Shown here: positions 56,127 through 64,000 of the stretch, one piece after another
Numbering within the stretch: position 1 is the stretch's first letter
Layout of the letters: every line of letters begins with the position of its first letter
Assembly: GCF_002844235.1 (NCBI RefSeq)
Contig: NZ_PGTS01000004.1
Location: 433,437 to 497,436, forward strand
Length of the DNA stretch: 64,000 nucleotides
Direction: 5' to 3'
Source of the DNA: Thalassospira povalilytica
Lineage (GTDB): Bacteria; Pseudomonadota; Alphaproteobacteria; Rhodospirillales; Thalassospiraceae
The notes under the pieces: model-generated
Seen by the model: the letters and a program-made list of their open reading frames with translations, nothing else
Database searches by the model: none
What the model was told of the DNA's origin: nothing
Position numbers and translations under genes: made by a program

Positions 56127-57062
56127 CTAGAAATTGACCTGATCACCGCCTTTAAGCGACAGCATGGCGCGTGCTTCGTCCGGGGTTGCGATTGCAAGAC
56201 CAAGACCTTCGAGAACCTGGCGAATGCGCAGAACCTGTGACGCGTTGGACTTTGCAAGCTGCCCCGGGCCATTCCAAAGGGAATCTTCAAGCCCGACACG
56301 GACATTGCCCCCCATCGAAGCCGCCATTGTCGTGATCGGCAATTGATGGCGTCCTGCGCCAAGCACCGACCAGACATAATCGTCACCAAACAGGCGATCT
56401 GCTGTGCGCTTCATATGCGCAACATCTTCAGGATGCGTGCCGATACCGCCAAGAATGCCAAATACTGTCTGAACAAATAGCGGCCCCTTGACCAATCCGC
56501 GGTCACGGAAATGCGCAAGGTTATAAAGGTGGCTGGTATCATAGCATTCAAATTCGAACCGCGTGCCATTCCCAGAACAGGCTTCGAGAATATATTCAAT
56601 ATCCTTGAAGGTGTTGCGGAACACGATATCTCGGGAATTTTCAAGATATGCCGGTTCCCAGTCATGTTCGAATTTCTGGAACCGATCAAGCATCGGGAAC
56701 AACCCGAAATTCATCGACCCCATATTCAAGGACGCGACTTCCGGCGCGAATTTAAGTGCAGGCTGCAAACGTTCCTGAACCTGCATCGCAGGACTGCCAC
56801 CGGTTGTCAGGTTCAGGACCGCATTCGTGGATTGTTTCAGCCGCGGCAGGAAACGGGCAAACATGTCCGGGTCCTGGGTCGGACGGCCGTTTTCAGGATC
56901 ACGGGCATGAAGGTGCAGGATCGCCGCCCCGGCTTCGGCGGCCTCGATGGCCTGTTCGGCGATCTGGTCCGGGGTAACAGGCAAATGCGGAGACATGCTG
57001 GGCGTATGAATGCCACCGGTAATGGCACAGGTGACGATGACCTTACGTGACGTTTTAGCCAT
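56127..57062 (-). CDS. BKACE family beta-keto acid cleavage enzyme
   Basis: Member of the 3-keto-5-aminohexanoate cleavage family: zinc enzymes that react a beta-keto acid with acetyl-CoA to give acetoacetate and a new acyl-CoA. The 311-residue protein has VIVTCAITGGIHTPSMSPHLP, the metal-binding ILHLHARDPENGRP (His50 and His52), NLTTGGSP and LGAGRHQLPITTMAASMGGNVRVGLED. Family members act on dehydrocarnitine, 3-oxo-adipate-like and amino-keto acids; which here is unknown. AAGGAAAAAC precedes the ATG. It ends a seven-gene operon, 23 bases after the SDR gene. Confidence 0.92.
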   Translation of the reverse strand: MAKTSRKVIVTCAITGGIHTPSMSPHLPVTPDQIAEQAIEAAEAGAAILHLHARDPENGRPTQDPDMFARFLPRLKQSTNAVLNLTTGGSPAMQVQERLQPALKFAPEVASLNMGSMNFGLFPMLDRFQKFEHDWEPAYLENSRDIVFRNTFKDIEYILEACSGNGTRFEFECYDTSHLYNLAHFRDRGLVKGPLFVQTVFGILGGIGTHPEDVAHMKRTADRLFGDDYVWSVLGAGRHQLPITTMAASMGGNVRVGLEDSLWNGPGQLAKSNASQVLRIRQVLEGLGLAIATPDEARAMLSLKGGDQVNF

Positions 57063-57085
57063 GGTGTTTTTCCTTTTTGATCCGC

Positions 57086-57874
57086 TCAGATGGTTTCGAC
57101 ATTGCCGCAGACACTGATGGCCTGCCCGGAGATATTTGCCCCCGCCGGGGACGACAGGAACAGCGCCATACCGGCGACATCTTCCGGCTCGACCATGCGG
57201 CGCAACGAAACCTGTGACAGGTACTGCGCTTCCATTTCCTCGTAACTGATGCCAAGGGATTCAGCACGGGACCGGATCACGTTTTCAATGCGCGCGCCCC
57301 GAACCACACCGGGCAATATGGCATTGACGCTGATGCCATCGGGACCGGCTTCCTTGGCCAGACTTTGCGTCAGTCCGACAATTCCCCATTTCGCTGCGGC
57401 ATAGGGGGTGCGAAGCGCATATCCAAGCCGCCCGGCCACCGATGAGATATTGATGATCGTTCCGGCCTCATTGGCGCGCAGCAATGGCAAGGCCCGCCGC
57501 AGAACCAGAAACTGGCTCATCAGATCGATATCAAGGGTGCGACGGATCTCTTCGACAGAAAGCTCGTCAATGGCACCGGTCGGACCGGAAATACCCGCAT
57601 TATTAACCAGAACATCAAGCCCGCCGAGCTGTTCGGATGCCATGGCCAGCAACTGATCAACCTGTGTTTCATCCGAAACATCGGTTACGCGTGTCAGCAC
57701 ATCGGGAAAGTCTTTGGCAAATGTGCCAAGGGCATCTTCGTCAATGTCACAAATCAGAACCTTGGCACCGGCTTCGCGAAAGGCACAGGCGATGGCCTTG
57801 CCAATTCCTGACGCCCCCGCTGTCACCAGAACCCGAAGGCCCGACCGAGGTCGGGTTCGTTCAATCATATTCAT
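57086..57874 (-). CDS. SDR family oxidoreductase
   Basis: Classical short-chain dehydrogenase of about 262 residues. Motifs: VTAGASGIGKAIACAF (nucleotide binding), DIDEDAL (Asp after strand 2, suggesting NAD), VNNAGISGP, NISSVAGRLGYALRTPYAAAKWG (Ser, Tyr, Lys, with YAAAK) and LPGVVRGARIENV. The start is unclear: ATG 57874 follows AGGTCGAAA; ATG 57889 or 57868 are possible. It lies in the operon between livF and the BKACE gene, so it may oxidise the same hydroxy acid or its epimer (inference). Confidence 0.88.
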   Translation of the reverse strand: MNMIERTRPRSGLRVLVTAGASGIGKAIACAFREAGAKVLICDIDEDALGTFAKDFPDVLTRVTDVSDETQVDQLLAMASEQLGGLDVLVNNAGISGPTGAIDELSVEEIRRTLDIDLMSQFLVLRRALPLLRANEAGTIINISSVAGRLGYALRTPYAAAKWGIVGLTQSLAKEAGPDGISVNAILPGVVRGARIENVIRSRAESLGISYEEMEAQYLSQVSLRRMVEPEDVAGMALFLSSPAGANISGQAISVCGNVETI

Positions 57875-57912
57875 TTTCGACCTATTCATGATTTACGCCC
57901 ACGGCCCGGACA

Positions 57913-58623
57913 TCAGGCAACTTCAAGCCAGTTGCGCCGCACTTCGGGTGTTTCTTCAAGCTGTTCGGGGGTCCCGCGATAAACCAGTTCGCCATGGCCC
58001 ATGACCATGACCTGCTGGGCAACTTTCAACGCGATGGTCAGCTTCTGCTCGACCAGGACCACAGCAACGCCGCGACGCCCGATATCAAGGATCACTTCCA
58101 TCACGACATCGACAATCCGTGGCGCCAGTCCCTCGGTCGGTTCATCAATCAAAAGAAGCCGCGGATTGCCCAGTAACGACCGGCAAATGGTCAGCATTTG
58201 CTGCTCGCCACCGGATAAATATCCGGCCCGAATGCCCCGGCGTTCGCGCAGACGCGGGAAATAGTCATACATTTCCTCGATCGTCCATTGATGCGCACCG
58301 GGCGCACCCTTTTGCCCGCCCATGATCAGGTTTTCCTCAACCGTCAAATTGGGAAAAACCAGCCGTTCCTCGGGAACATATCCGATCCCCTTTCGGCAAA
58401 TGTCATAAGGGCGCTTGCCCGCAATCGATTGCCCGTCAAGGGTCACGGTTCCCGCACTTGGCGGTACCAGTCCCATCATTGCCTTTAACAGGGTTGATCG
58501 ACCCGACCCGTTGCGTCCCAGCAAGGAGACAATGCTGGATTCACCGATTTCCATATCGATGCCGTGCAGGATGTGGCTTTTTCCATAGTGGGCATGCAGC
58601 CCTTTGACTTCGAGCAAGCTCAT
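57913..58623 (-). CDS. livF: Branched-chain amino acid-type ABC transporter ATP-binding protein LivF
   Basis: Second ATPase of a Liv/HAAT importer, 236 residues. Walker A LGRNGSGRST has Arg where Lys normally follows Gly-Ser-Gly (GRST instead of GKST), an unusual replacement of the catalytic Lys that could weaken ATP hydrolysis. Others are normal: VPEERLVFPNLTVEENL, signature LSGGEQQMLTICRSL, Walker B LLLIDEPTEGLAP and the H-loop region, where VVLVEQKL replaces the usual His. It overlaps livG by four bases. Confidence 0.92.
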   Translation of the reverse strand: MSLLEVKGLHAHYGKSHILHGIDMEIGESSIVSLLGRNGSGRSTLLKAMMGLVPPSAGTVTLDGQSIAGKRPYDICRKGIGYVPEERLVFPNLTVEENLIMGGQKGAPGAHQWTIEEMYDYFPRLRERRGIRAGYLSGGEQQMLTICRSLLGNPRLLLIDEPTEGLAPRIVDVVMEVILDIGRRGVAVVLVEQKLTIALKVAQQVMVMGHGELVYRGTPEQLEETPEVRRNWLEVA

Positions 58624-59390
58624 TGCGCCCCCTCCTGACCAAGATAGGCTTCCTGGACTTCACGATTGGCACTGATGCGCTCGGGGGTATCGGTCGCAAG
58701 AATGCGGCCATATACCAGCACCGAAACCCGGTCACACAGGCTGAAGACGACGCTCATGTCATGTTCAACCATCAAAAGCGTCTTGCCTTCGGTCACCTTG
58801 CGAATCAGCTCTGCGGCCTTGGCCGTTTCTTCGCGCGACATGCCAGCAGTCGGTTCATCAAGCAAAATGACATCGGCACCGGTCGTAAGCGTCATGCCGA
58901 TTTCAAGTGCGCGCTGCTCGGAATATGTCAGGTCCCCGGCCATGCTTTGCGCACGTGCTTCAAGCCCGACCCGGTTCAGAACATCGGCAGTTTCGTCATT
59001 GACCCGACGCATCCCCGCTGCCGACCGGAACAGCCCATAGCGCACCTGATGGCGGGCCATCACGCCGATCCGCAGATTTTCAAACACGGTCATGCGATGA
59101 AAAATGTTGGTGATCTGGAATGATCGTGCCAATCCGGCGCGATTGATCAAGTGCGGTGAAAGACCGCCAATGCTGTTTCCTTCAAGCCGGATATCGCCCG
59201 ATGACGGCGCAAACATCCCGGAAATCAGGTTAAACAAGGTTGACTTTCCCGCCCCGTTGGGTCCGATCACTGCATGCCGTTCGCCCGGACGAATATCAAG
59301 GTTCAATCCCTGCAAAACATCGATCGGCCCAAATGACTTGCTGACATCCGAAAGCTGCAACGCAGGCGTCTGTGACGTTATCTCATTCAT
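58620..59390 (-). CDS. livG: Branched-chain amino acid-type ABC transporter ATP-binding protein LivG
   Basis: First ATPase of the Liv-type importer, 256 residues. Walker A GPNGAGKSTLFNLISG, ARSFQITNIFHRMTVFENL (Q-loop), signature DLTYSEQRALEIGMTL (family variant of LSGG), Walker B VILLDEPTAGMSREE and H-loop VEHDMSVVFSL. Its Walker A Lys is intact, unlike that of livF. It overlaps both livF (downstream) and livM (upstream) by four bases, so the three are translated together. Confidence 0.94.
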   Translation of the reverse strand: MNEITSQTPALQLSDVSKSFGPIDVLQGLNLDIRPGERHAVIGPNGAGKSTLFNLISGMFAPSSGDIRLEGNSIGGLSPHLINRAGLARSFQITNIFHRMTVFENLRIGVMARHQVRYGLFRSAAGMRRVNDETADVLNRVGLEARAQSMAGDLTYSEQRALEIGMTLTTGADVILLDEPTAGMSREETAKAAELIRKVTEGKTLLMVEHDMSVVFSLCDRVSVLVYGRILATDTPERISANREVQEAYLGQEGAQ

Positions 59391-60667
59391 TCTTTGCCTC
59401 CCGCACCGACGGTCATATCAGCAGTCGTCGCCTCATCCTTGCGTGCCCAAAGCCGGTCAATCACGCGACGGGCCCGGATCAGGATGAAGACACCCCCGCA
59501 CAGCAACACAAGCGGCACAAGCCACGTCACCGGATTAAGCGGGCTCCAGGACAGGCCAAACAGGTCATAGGCCGGGAAACCACCCGATGCCCCGTCGCGG
59601 GCCATTGCATAGTCCTGACCAAACAGAACTTCGGCACTTTCGGTCAAAAAGACAGTCCCTGCCGCAATCAGAATGCCGCCGCCCAAGGCCACAAGATACG
59701 GACCGCCAATCTTTGCCAGATCGAGCTGACGACGATTGCGGATATGGTGACCAATCACCCCGCCAATACCTGTTGGTGCATACAGCATCACCAGAACGAA
59801 AATCAGTCCCTGGTAAAACAGCCAGGACCGGGTCAGATCCGAAATCAGGAAAGAAAACAGGGTAAAGACCGTTGCCCCGATCACCGGGCCAAAGAACACG
59901 GTCGATCCACCGACAAAGGTCTGCAAGACCACCTGTGCGGATACCGATCCCGAAAACAGCGAATAGTTTGCTGTCTCGTTGGAAATCGCCAGAAGCGCAC
60001 CGGCAACACCGGTCATCATGGCCGAAACCGCAAAGACGATCACCTTGGCGTAATGGGCGTTATAGCCCAGAAACTTGACGCGCTGCTCATTGTCACGCAG
60101 TGCAAGCGTCAGACGCCCGAAAGGCGTTCTGGTATAGGCCCAAAGTGCCAACCCGCACAGGACCACCCAGCCAAGGGTCAGATAATAGACTTCGATAATC
60201 GTGCCAAACCCGAGCCCCATCCAGGGCATCCGCATCGACGACACGCCCGCTTCACCGCCAAACGTCCCTTCGAGATGCGGGGCCAGCGAATGAAACAGTT
60301 CGGCAATTGCCAGGGTCACCAGCGCGAAATACACGCCCGACCGCATGGTCGAAAAATACCCGGCGACCACCCCAACCACGAGCCCGGCCAGCCCCCCGGC
60401 CAGCGGTAAAAGCGGCGTTGGAAAGAACAGGCCGTCTTCAACCGCGATCATCAGATGCAACGCCGCAAAGGCACCAACCCCGAAATAGGCCGCATGACCA
60501 AAGGACAGAAGTCCCGCCTGACCGTTCAGCAGATTGAAGGCAAGGGCAAACAGACTGGAAATCAGGACATTGATCAGCGCATTCTGCCAACCAAGCCCGA
60601 GAAATGGCGGTACTGCGATCAACAGAACCAGCAGCAGCGCCAGAAGAATTTTTTGAATGGATGTCAT
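59387..60667 (-). CDS. livM: Branched-chain amino acid-type ABC transporter permease LivM
   Basis: Permease of the Liv-type importer, 426 residues, with eight to ten membrane segments. Family segments include ISSLFALAFNLLNGQAGLLSFGHAAYFGVGAF at the N-terminus, GVYFALVTLAIAELFHS and the coupling region TPFGRLTLALRDNEQRVKFLGYN. The C-terminus is about 70-90 residues longer than in typical LivM and contains another hydrophobic segment (VTWLVPLVLLCGGVFILI). livH begins two bases upstream of its start on the same strand. Confidence 0.93.
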   Translation of the reverse strand: MTSIQKILLALLLVLLIAVPPFLGLGWQNALINVLISSLFALAFNLLNGQAGLLSFGHAAYFGVGAFAALHLMIAVEDGLFFPTPLLPLAGGLAGLVVGVVAGYFSTMRSGVYFALVTLAIAELFHSLAPHLEGTFGGEAGVSSMRMPWMGLGFGTIIEVYYLTLGWVVLCGLALWAYTRTPFGRLTLALRDNEQRVKFLGYNAHYAKVIVFAVSAMMTGVAGALLAISNETANYSLFSGSVSAQVVLQTFVGGSTVFFGPVIGATVFTLFSFLISDLTRSWLFYQGLIFVLVMLYAPTGIGGVIGHHIRNRRQLDLAKIGGPYLVALGGGILIAAGTVFLTESAEVLFGQDYAMARDGASGGFPAYDLFGLSWSPLNPVTWLVPLVLLCGGVFILIRARRVIDRLWARKDEATTADMTVGAGGKE

Positions 60668-60669
60668 CT

Positions 60670-61611
60670 TTAATTCCGTTCACCCATCAGGCCGGCCGGA
60701 CGTACCAGCAGGACGATCAACATCAGTGCAAAGGGAATGGTTGCGCTTACCGAAGACAGCTCAAGCGTCAAAAGACCGCCGACCGATCGCGCCCAATCGC
60801 CAAGCCCGACCACGTCAAACATGCCGGCAATCGACCAATCAAGACCGACAGCAAAAGACGAAAACAGGCCAATCAGAAGCGACGCCACCAGCGACCCTTT
60901 AAGGGATCCAAGGCCACCGACAACCACAACAACAAAGACAATAACGCCAAGTTCGATGCCCATATTCGGGTTGGTCGGATAAAAGGCACCGGCAACAGCA
61001 CCAGCCAGCCCGGCAAGGGCGGCCCCGGTCCCGAAAACGAACATGAACACAATCGGAATGTTGTGGCCCAGTGCCTCGGCCATTTGCGGCAACCGTTCAG
61101 CCGCGCGCACGACAATACCGGTACGTGTCCGCGTCAGCAGAAGCCACAGCACCGTAAACATGATGACCGCAACCGCACCAATGAACATGCGATAGAATGG
61201 ATATCCGGTGCCGAAAATCTCAAAGGCGGAAAACCGCAATGCTTCGGGCATCTGGTAATTGACCGGAAAATCGCCGAAAAACAGCTTGATCAGCTCTTCA
61301 ATAATCAGCGCCAGACCAAAGGTCAGCAAAAGCTCGTGCGCATGACCATGGGCATGTACCCGCGGCAGCAAAAACCGCTCGACCGCCATACCGACAAGCC
61401 CGACCACAATCGGTGCGACCAAAATGCCGGTCCAGAAACCGAAAATCGAAGACACCGCATAAGCGACATAGGCACCGAGCATGTAAAACGAGGCATGGGC
61501 GAAGTTCAGCACACCCATCATGCCGAAAATAAGCGTCAACCCGGCCGAGACCATAAACAGCAACAAGCCATAGGTCACGCCGTTCAACGTGGAGATAATC
61601 GCGAATTCCAT
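60670..61611 (-). CDS. livH: Branched-chain amino acid-type ABC transporter permease LivH
   Basis: Second permease of the Liv-type importer, 313 residues with about eight membrane segments. Motifs are NGVTYGLLLFMVSAGLTLIFG (split across helix 1), GVLNFAHASFYMLGAY, RTRTGIVVRAAERLPQMAEALGHN (coupling helix) and GGLGSLKGSLVASLLIG. GGAAGT precedes the ATG. The binding protein gene lies 74 bases upstream and is separated by a stem-loop. Confidence 0.94.
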   Translation of the reverse strand: MEFAIISTLNGVTYGLLLFMVSAGLTLIFGMMGVLNFAHASFYMLGAYVAYAVSSIFGFWTGILVAPIVVGLVGMAVERFLLPRVHAHGHAHELLLTFGLALIIEELIKLFFGDFPVNYQMPEALRFSAFEIFGTGYPFYRMFIGAVAVIMFTVLWLLLTRTRTGIVVRAAERLPQMAEALGHNIPIVFMFVFGTGAALAGLAGAVAGAFYPTNPNMGIELGVIVFVVVVVGGLGSLKGSLVASLLIGLFSSFAVGLDWSIAGMFDVVGLGDWARSVGGLLTLELSSVSATIPFALMLIVLLVRPAGLMGERN

Positions 61612-61640
61612 GAGACTTCCGGACTAAAAGAGGCAGAAAA

Positions 61641-61670
61641 GACCCGGCACAACACGACGAAGGCCGGGTC
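61641..61670 (-). promoter_or_regulatory. Intercistronic stem-loop between binding protein gene and livH
   Basis: GACCCGGC and GCCGGGTC pair perfectly (8 bp, loop of 14) and TTTTC follows on the minus strand, so it acts as a partial terminator or stabiliser, favouring the binding protein. Confidence 0.68.
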
Positions 61671-61685
61671 CTGGAGGCGTCGGGA

Positions 61686-62936
61686 TTACGCGTTCGGGCG
61701 CTTCATCTGGCAGCTGTCCTGCACCGGATAGATCGCCTTTTCGCCGGGAATTACCTCGACCGTCTCAAAGCCCATATCCGTGCCGTCGGCCGGATATTTT
61801 GCGCCCTTGACCACTTTGGAAACCACCACCGGACGAATGGTCTGGTGATCTTCCTTGCGTACCGAAATCGGTCCAAGCGGTGACTGGTAGACACTGTTTT
61901 CGAGTGCCAGCGCAATGTCGGTGACATTGATGTCGCCGCCCTTGAAATCAAGCGTGGACAAAGCTTCCTGAAGCTGACCCAGGGCAAAGGTCGAATGACC
62001 TTCGACAAAGATCGGATAGGCTCCCGTGGCTGCCTTGTAGGCTTCCGGGAATTCGTTGGTCGGGGTCGCCGCATTGTCATAGTTGTTGGCGATATAGTGA
62101 CCCAGTGCCGTCTGACCGGCATTGGCGATGTTGCCCGGCTGATCAAGGAAGGTTGTCGCAAAGGTCACATCAAGACCCGCATCACCGGTCGCCTTCATCA
62201 GCAACAACAGGTCATTGGACCAGTTGCCGGTAAAGACTGTGTCCGGCTCAGCCGATTTGATGCGTGCAACAAATGGTGCAAAATCCTGGATCTTGTTCAC
62301 ATCATGCAAGACTTCGCCAACGACCTCGTATCCACCCTCGGATGCAGCGGCCTCAACAGCGGCCTGCACATCCTTGCCCCAGGAATAGTTCTGGTTGATG
62401 GCATAGGCCTTGCTGCCCAGTGCATCCGATTTTTTCATGGCATTGACCAGGGCGGTAATGCGCATCGGTGCGGTCGTGGTAAAGCGGAAATGATAAAACT
62501 GGCACTTGTCGCCGGTAAGCTCCATGGCTTCACCGCCAAGGTTCATAAAGATCATTTCCTTGCCGGGATTACGCAAATTGTGTTTGCGAACATCTTCGGT
62601 CAATTGGCCGGCAATCGCCGATGATGCACCCTGAATGATAATATTTACGCCGTCCGCAACAGCCTGACGGAATTTGTCCGCCGCTTCGGACGCGCCGCCG
62701 GCATTGTCATATTCCGTCACCTGAACGGGTTCGCCGTTAAATCCGCCAGCTGCATTGATACGATCAACACCGTACTTCACAGCGCGCGCATAAAGACGCC
62801 CGGTCGAGGTTTGCGACCCTGAAAGACTTTCGATAATCCCGATTTTAAGGGGCTCTGCCTGCGACGTGGCGGCACCGAGGGTACCCGCGCCCAGCGCCAT
62901 CGCGGCACCGAACGCAAATTTTGTCATACGATTCAA
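61686..62936 (-). CDS. ABC transporter substrate-binding protein (Liv type)
   Basis: Periplasmic binding protein of 416 residues with a Sec signal peptide (hydrophobic 8-24, cleavage near SQAEP). Domain features: IGIIESLSGSQTSTGRLYARAVKYGVDRINAAGGFNGEP split around residue 35-70, FRQAVADGVNIIIQGASSA, and DTVFTGNWSNDLLLLMKA. The start is a TTG at 62936: GGAGG is 5 bases upstream, whereas an in-frame ATG at 62927 would be 14 bases away. First gene of the Liv-SDR-BKACE operon, divergent from a GntR regulator. The ligand is not necessarily an amino acid in this setting. Confidence 0.93.
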   Translation of the reverse strand: MNRMTKFAFGAAMALGAGTLGAATSQAEPLKIGIIESLSGSQTSTGRLYARAVKYGVDRINAAGGFNGEPVQVTEYDNAGGASEAADKFRQAVADGVNIIIQGASSAIAGQLTEDVRKHNLRNPGKEMIFMNLGGEAMELTGDKCQFYHFRFTTTAPMRITALVNAMKKSDALGSKAYAINQNYSWGKDVQAAVEAAASEGGYEVVGEVLHDVNKIQDFAPFVARIKSAEPDTVFTGNWSNDLLLLMKATGDAGLDVTFATTFLDQPGNIANAGQTALGHYIANNYDNAATPTNEFPEAYKAATGAYPIFVEGHSTFALGQLQEALSTLDFKGGDINVTDIALALENSVYQSPLGPISVRKEDHQTIRPVVVSKVVKGAKYPADGTDMGFETVEVIPGEKAIYPVQDSCQMKRPNA

Positions 62937-63249
62937 GTTTTCCTCCCAGATAACACTTGTTTGTGTACTTGGTCTGCCGCGCTGCGTCAGTTATTCCAAC
63001 GTCTTGGTTCGGCATTAACGGCAGTATAGACACAAGAATTTGACTGAGTAAAGATATTAGATATGTGATCACACTTTAATTTCGATGACCTTTTCTCACC
63101 CGGTGCACATTGCCATGGCCAACGCACTGGACGTAGAATGCCATAGACAGTACTGCTGTAATCACCTGATTTGGCGTAACTTGTGACCATTGGTGAAATG
63201 TTTTGCCGCCGGGTCCAACGTTTCTTCACCTTCTTGAGGCACCGAGTAC
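62937..63249. other. 313-bp divergent control region of Liv-BKACE operon and GntR gene
   Basis: No gene is supported. A perfect 10-base palindrome TGTGATCACA lies at 63064-63073, a possible operator for the FCD-type regulator. GTATAGAC at 63024-63031 resembles the PhnF core but is isolated. The SD of the binding protein gene (GGAGG) is at 62942-62946 on the minus strand. Confidence 0.5.
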
Positions 63250-63990
63250 GTGAATACCTTCGACCTGACAAAGAATTCCAAACCGATGCTGGCCCCGGTT
63301 GATGTCTCGACCGTTCAGGAACGGGTTTATCAAAGCCTGCGACTGGGCCTGCTCCGGGGCGAGTTCCTGCCTGGTGAACAGGTTTCTATCCGCGCTCTGG
63401 CCAATATGCTCGGCACCAGCGCCATGCCGGTCCGCGAAGCGATCGCGCGCCTGATCGCCGAACGTGCCATCGAACAGTCCGGACCGCGCACACTTCGCGT
63501 TGCGCCCTATCATGCCTCCGAACATGAAGCATATATTCGCATCCGCATGCAGCTCGAAGGTTACGCTGCCGAACGCGCCGCCAGTGGCCCCAAAAACCCG
63601 AAACTGGTCGATGCCCTGCGTCGCCACAATGACCAGATCAAAGAAGCATTGCAGGTTGATGATTATGACTCGGCCCTGACCGGCAATCAGGCCTTCCATT
63701 TCGAACTATACCGCGCCAGTGGCTATAGCCAGCTGCTTGACTTGATTTCGACGCTCTGGCTACGCACCGGCCCGATTGTCGCCTCCGCACGCAAGGATAC
63801 CTCCCTGTTCGAACGCGTATTCACCCATGGCGTCAAGATCCACAGCAATGTCATCGATGCCGTCGCCCAACGAGACCGCGCCGCGGCCCGCTGGTCGGTC
63901 AATCTTGATATCCGCTCCTCACATCTGGCCATCCGGCGTTTCTACAAGCTTGCAGATGGCAATGCGGCTGATGTTTCCGGGGCGGATTGA
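63250..63990 (+). CDS. GntR family transcriptional regulator, FCD type
   Basis: DNA-binding regulator of about 246 residues. The winged helix lies at about 20-85, with LLRGEFLPGEQVSIRALAN and GTSAMPVREAIARLIAE as the recognition helix region. The C-terminal FCD effector domain (about 95-225) has the metal-ligand pattern with DYDSALTGNQAFHFELY and HSNVIDAVAQRDRAAAR. The start is given as GTG 63250 (GAGG 12 bases upstream); ATG 63286 is an alternative. It is divergent from the Liv-SDR-BKACE operon and probably controls it in response to a carboxylate (inference). Confidence 0.9.
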   Translation: MNTFDLTKNSKPMLAPVDVSTVQERVYQSLRLGLLRGEFLPGEQVSIRALANMLGTSAMPVREAIARLIAERAIEQSGPRTLRVAPYHASEHEAYIRIRMQLEGYAAERAASGPKNPKLVDALRRHNDQIKEALQVDDYDSALTGNQAFHFELYRASGYSQLLDLISTLWLRTGPIVASARKDTSLFERVFTHGVKIHSNVIDAVAQRDRAAARWSVNLDIRSSHLAIRRFYKLADGNAADVSGAD

Positions 63991-64000
63991 TCTGATTTTT

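Noticed and set aside
63024..63031. GTATAGAC as a third PhnF site
   Set aside because: An isolated eight-base match without the outer TGT/ACA symmetry, next to an unrelated catabolic operon; most likely chance.

Overview
The window looks like chromosomal DNA of a free-living, probably marine alphaproteobacterium of the Rhodospirillales, most like Thalassospira. This is an inference from gene content (a ChrR-type RpoE locus, TRAP/TAXI and BCCT transporters, a full C-P lyase set, protocatechuate 3,4-dioxygenase), a moderately high GC content and protein-level resemblance; there is no rRNA to confirm it. I see no insertion sequence, phage gene, tRNA, rRNA or CRISPR array. Nearly all genes are intact; only the first (sucA) is cut, by the window edge.

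Layout. 1-4.4 kb: end of the sucA-sucB-lpd operon (2-oxoglutarate dehydrogenase). 4.6-6.8 kb: methylglyoxal synthase, an AEC-family carrier and an RluA-type pseudouridine synthase. 6.9-15.9 kb: a singlet-oxygen/envelope-lipid stress island. An ECF sigma factor (RpoE) and its zinc anti-sigma factor (ChrR) lie next to a divergent five-gene operon (FAD oxidoreductase, DUF1365, CFA-synthase-like methyltransferase, MFS_2 transporter, DUF3833 lipoprotein), met head-on by a three-gene operon (DUF6134, SDR, SnoaL-like). All three transcription units are preceded by the same TGATCY-N18-TA promoter pattern. 15.9-23.4 kb: RlmJ, RluE-like enzyme, SIMPL protein, D-lyxose isomerase, TPR membrane protein, diguanylate cyclase, HI0933-type flavoprotein and a small membrane protein behind an EcfG-like general-stress promoter. 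23.5-28.2 kb: TRAP/TAXI transporter and an MFS carrier. 28.2-33.3 kb: malate synthase G with a structured leader, methionine aminopeptidase and a membrane GGDEF sensor. 33.4-36.5 kb: pcaHG, a divergent LysR regulator and a TRIC-type channel.

36.6-48.4 kb: a complete phosphonate locus. PhnF (repressor) is divergent from phnGHIJKLMN (C-P lyase). A convergent operon carries phnC, phnD, phnE, a hexapeptide acetyltransferase and a DUF1045 2H-phosphoesterase. PhnF-type operators sit at both promoters and a Pho box lies before phnC. No phnP or phnO is present; the last two genes may take their roles.

48.5-64 kb: an Ldh-family oxidoreductase, META lipoprotein, UspA-BCCT pair, alpha/beta hydrolase, L-lactate dehydrogenase, then a catabolic island: a carnitine-dehydrogenase-like enzyme converging on a seven-gene operon of a Liv-type ABC importer, an SDR and a BKACE-family beta-keto acid cleavage enzyme, with a divergent FCD-type GntR regulator. 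The logic suggests import and oxidation of a beta-hydroxy acid, then acetyl-CoA-dependent cleavage of the beta-keto acid.
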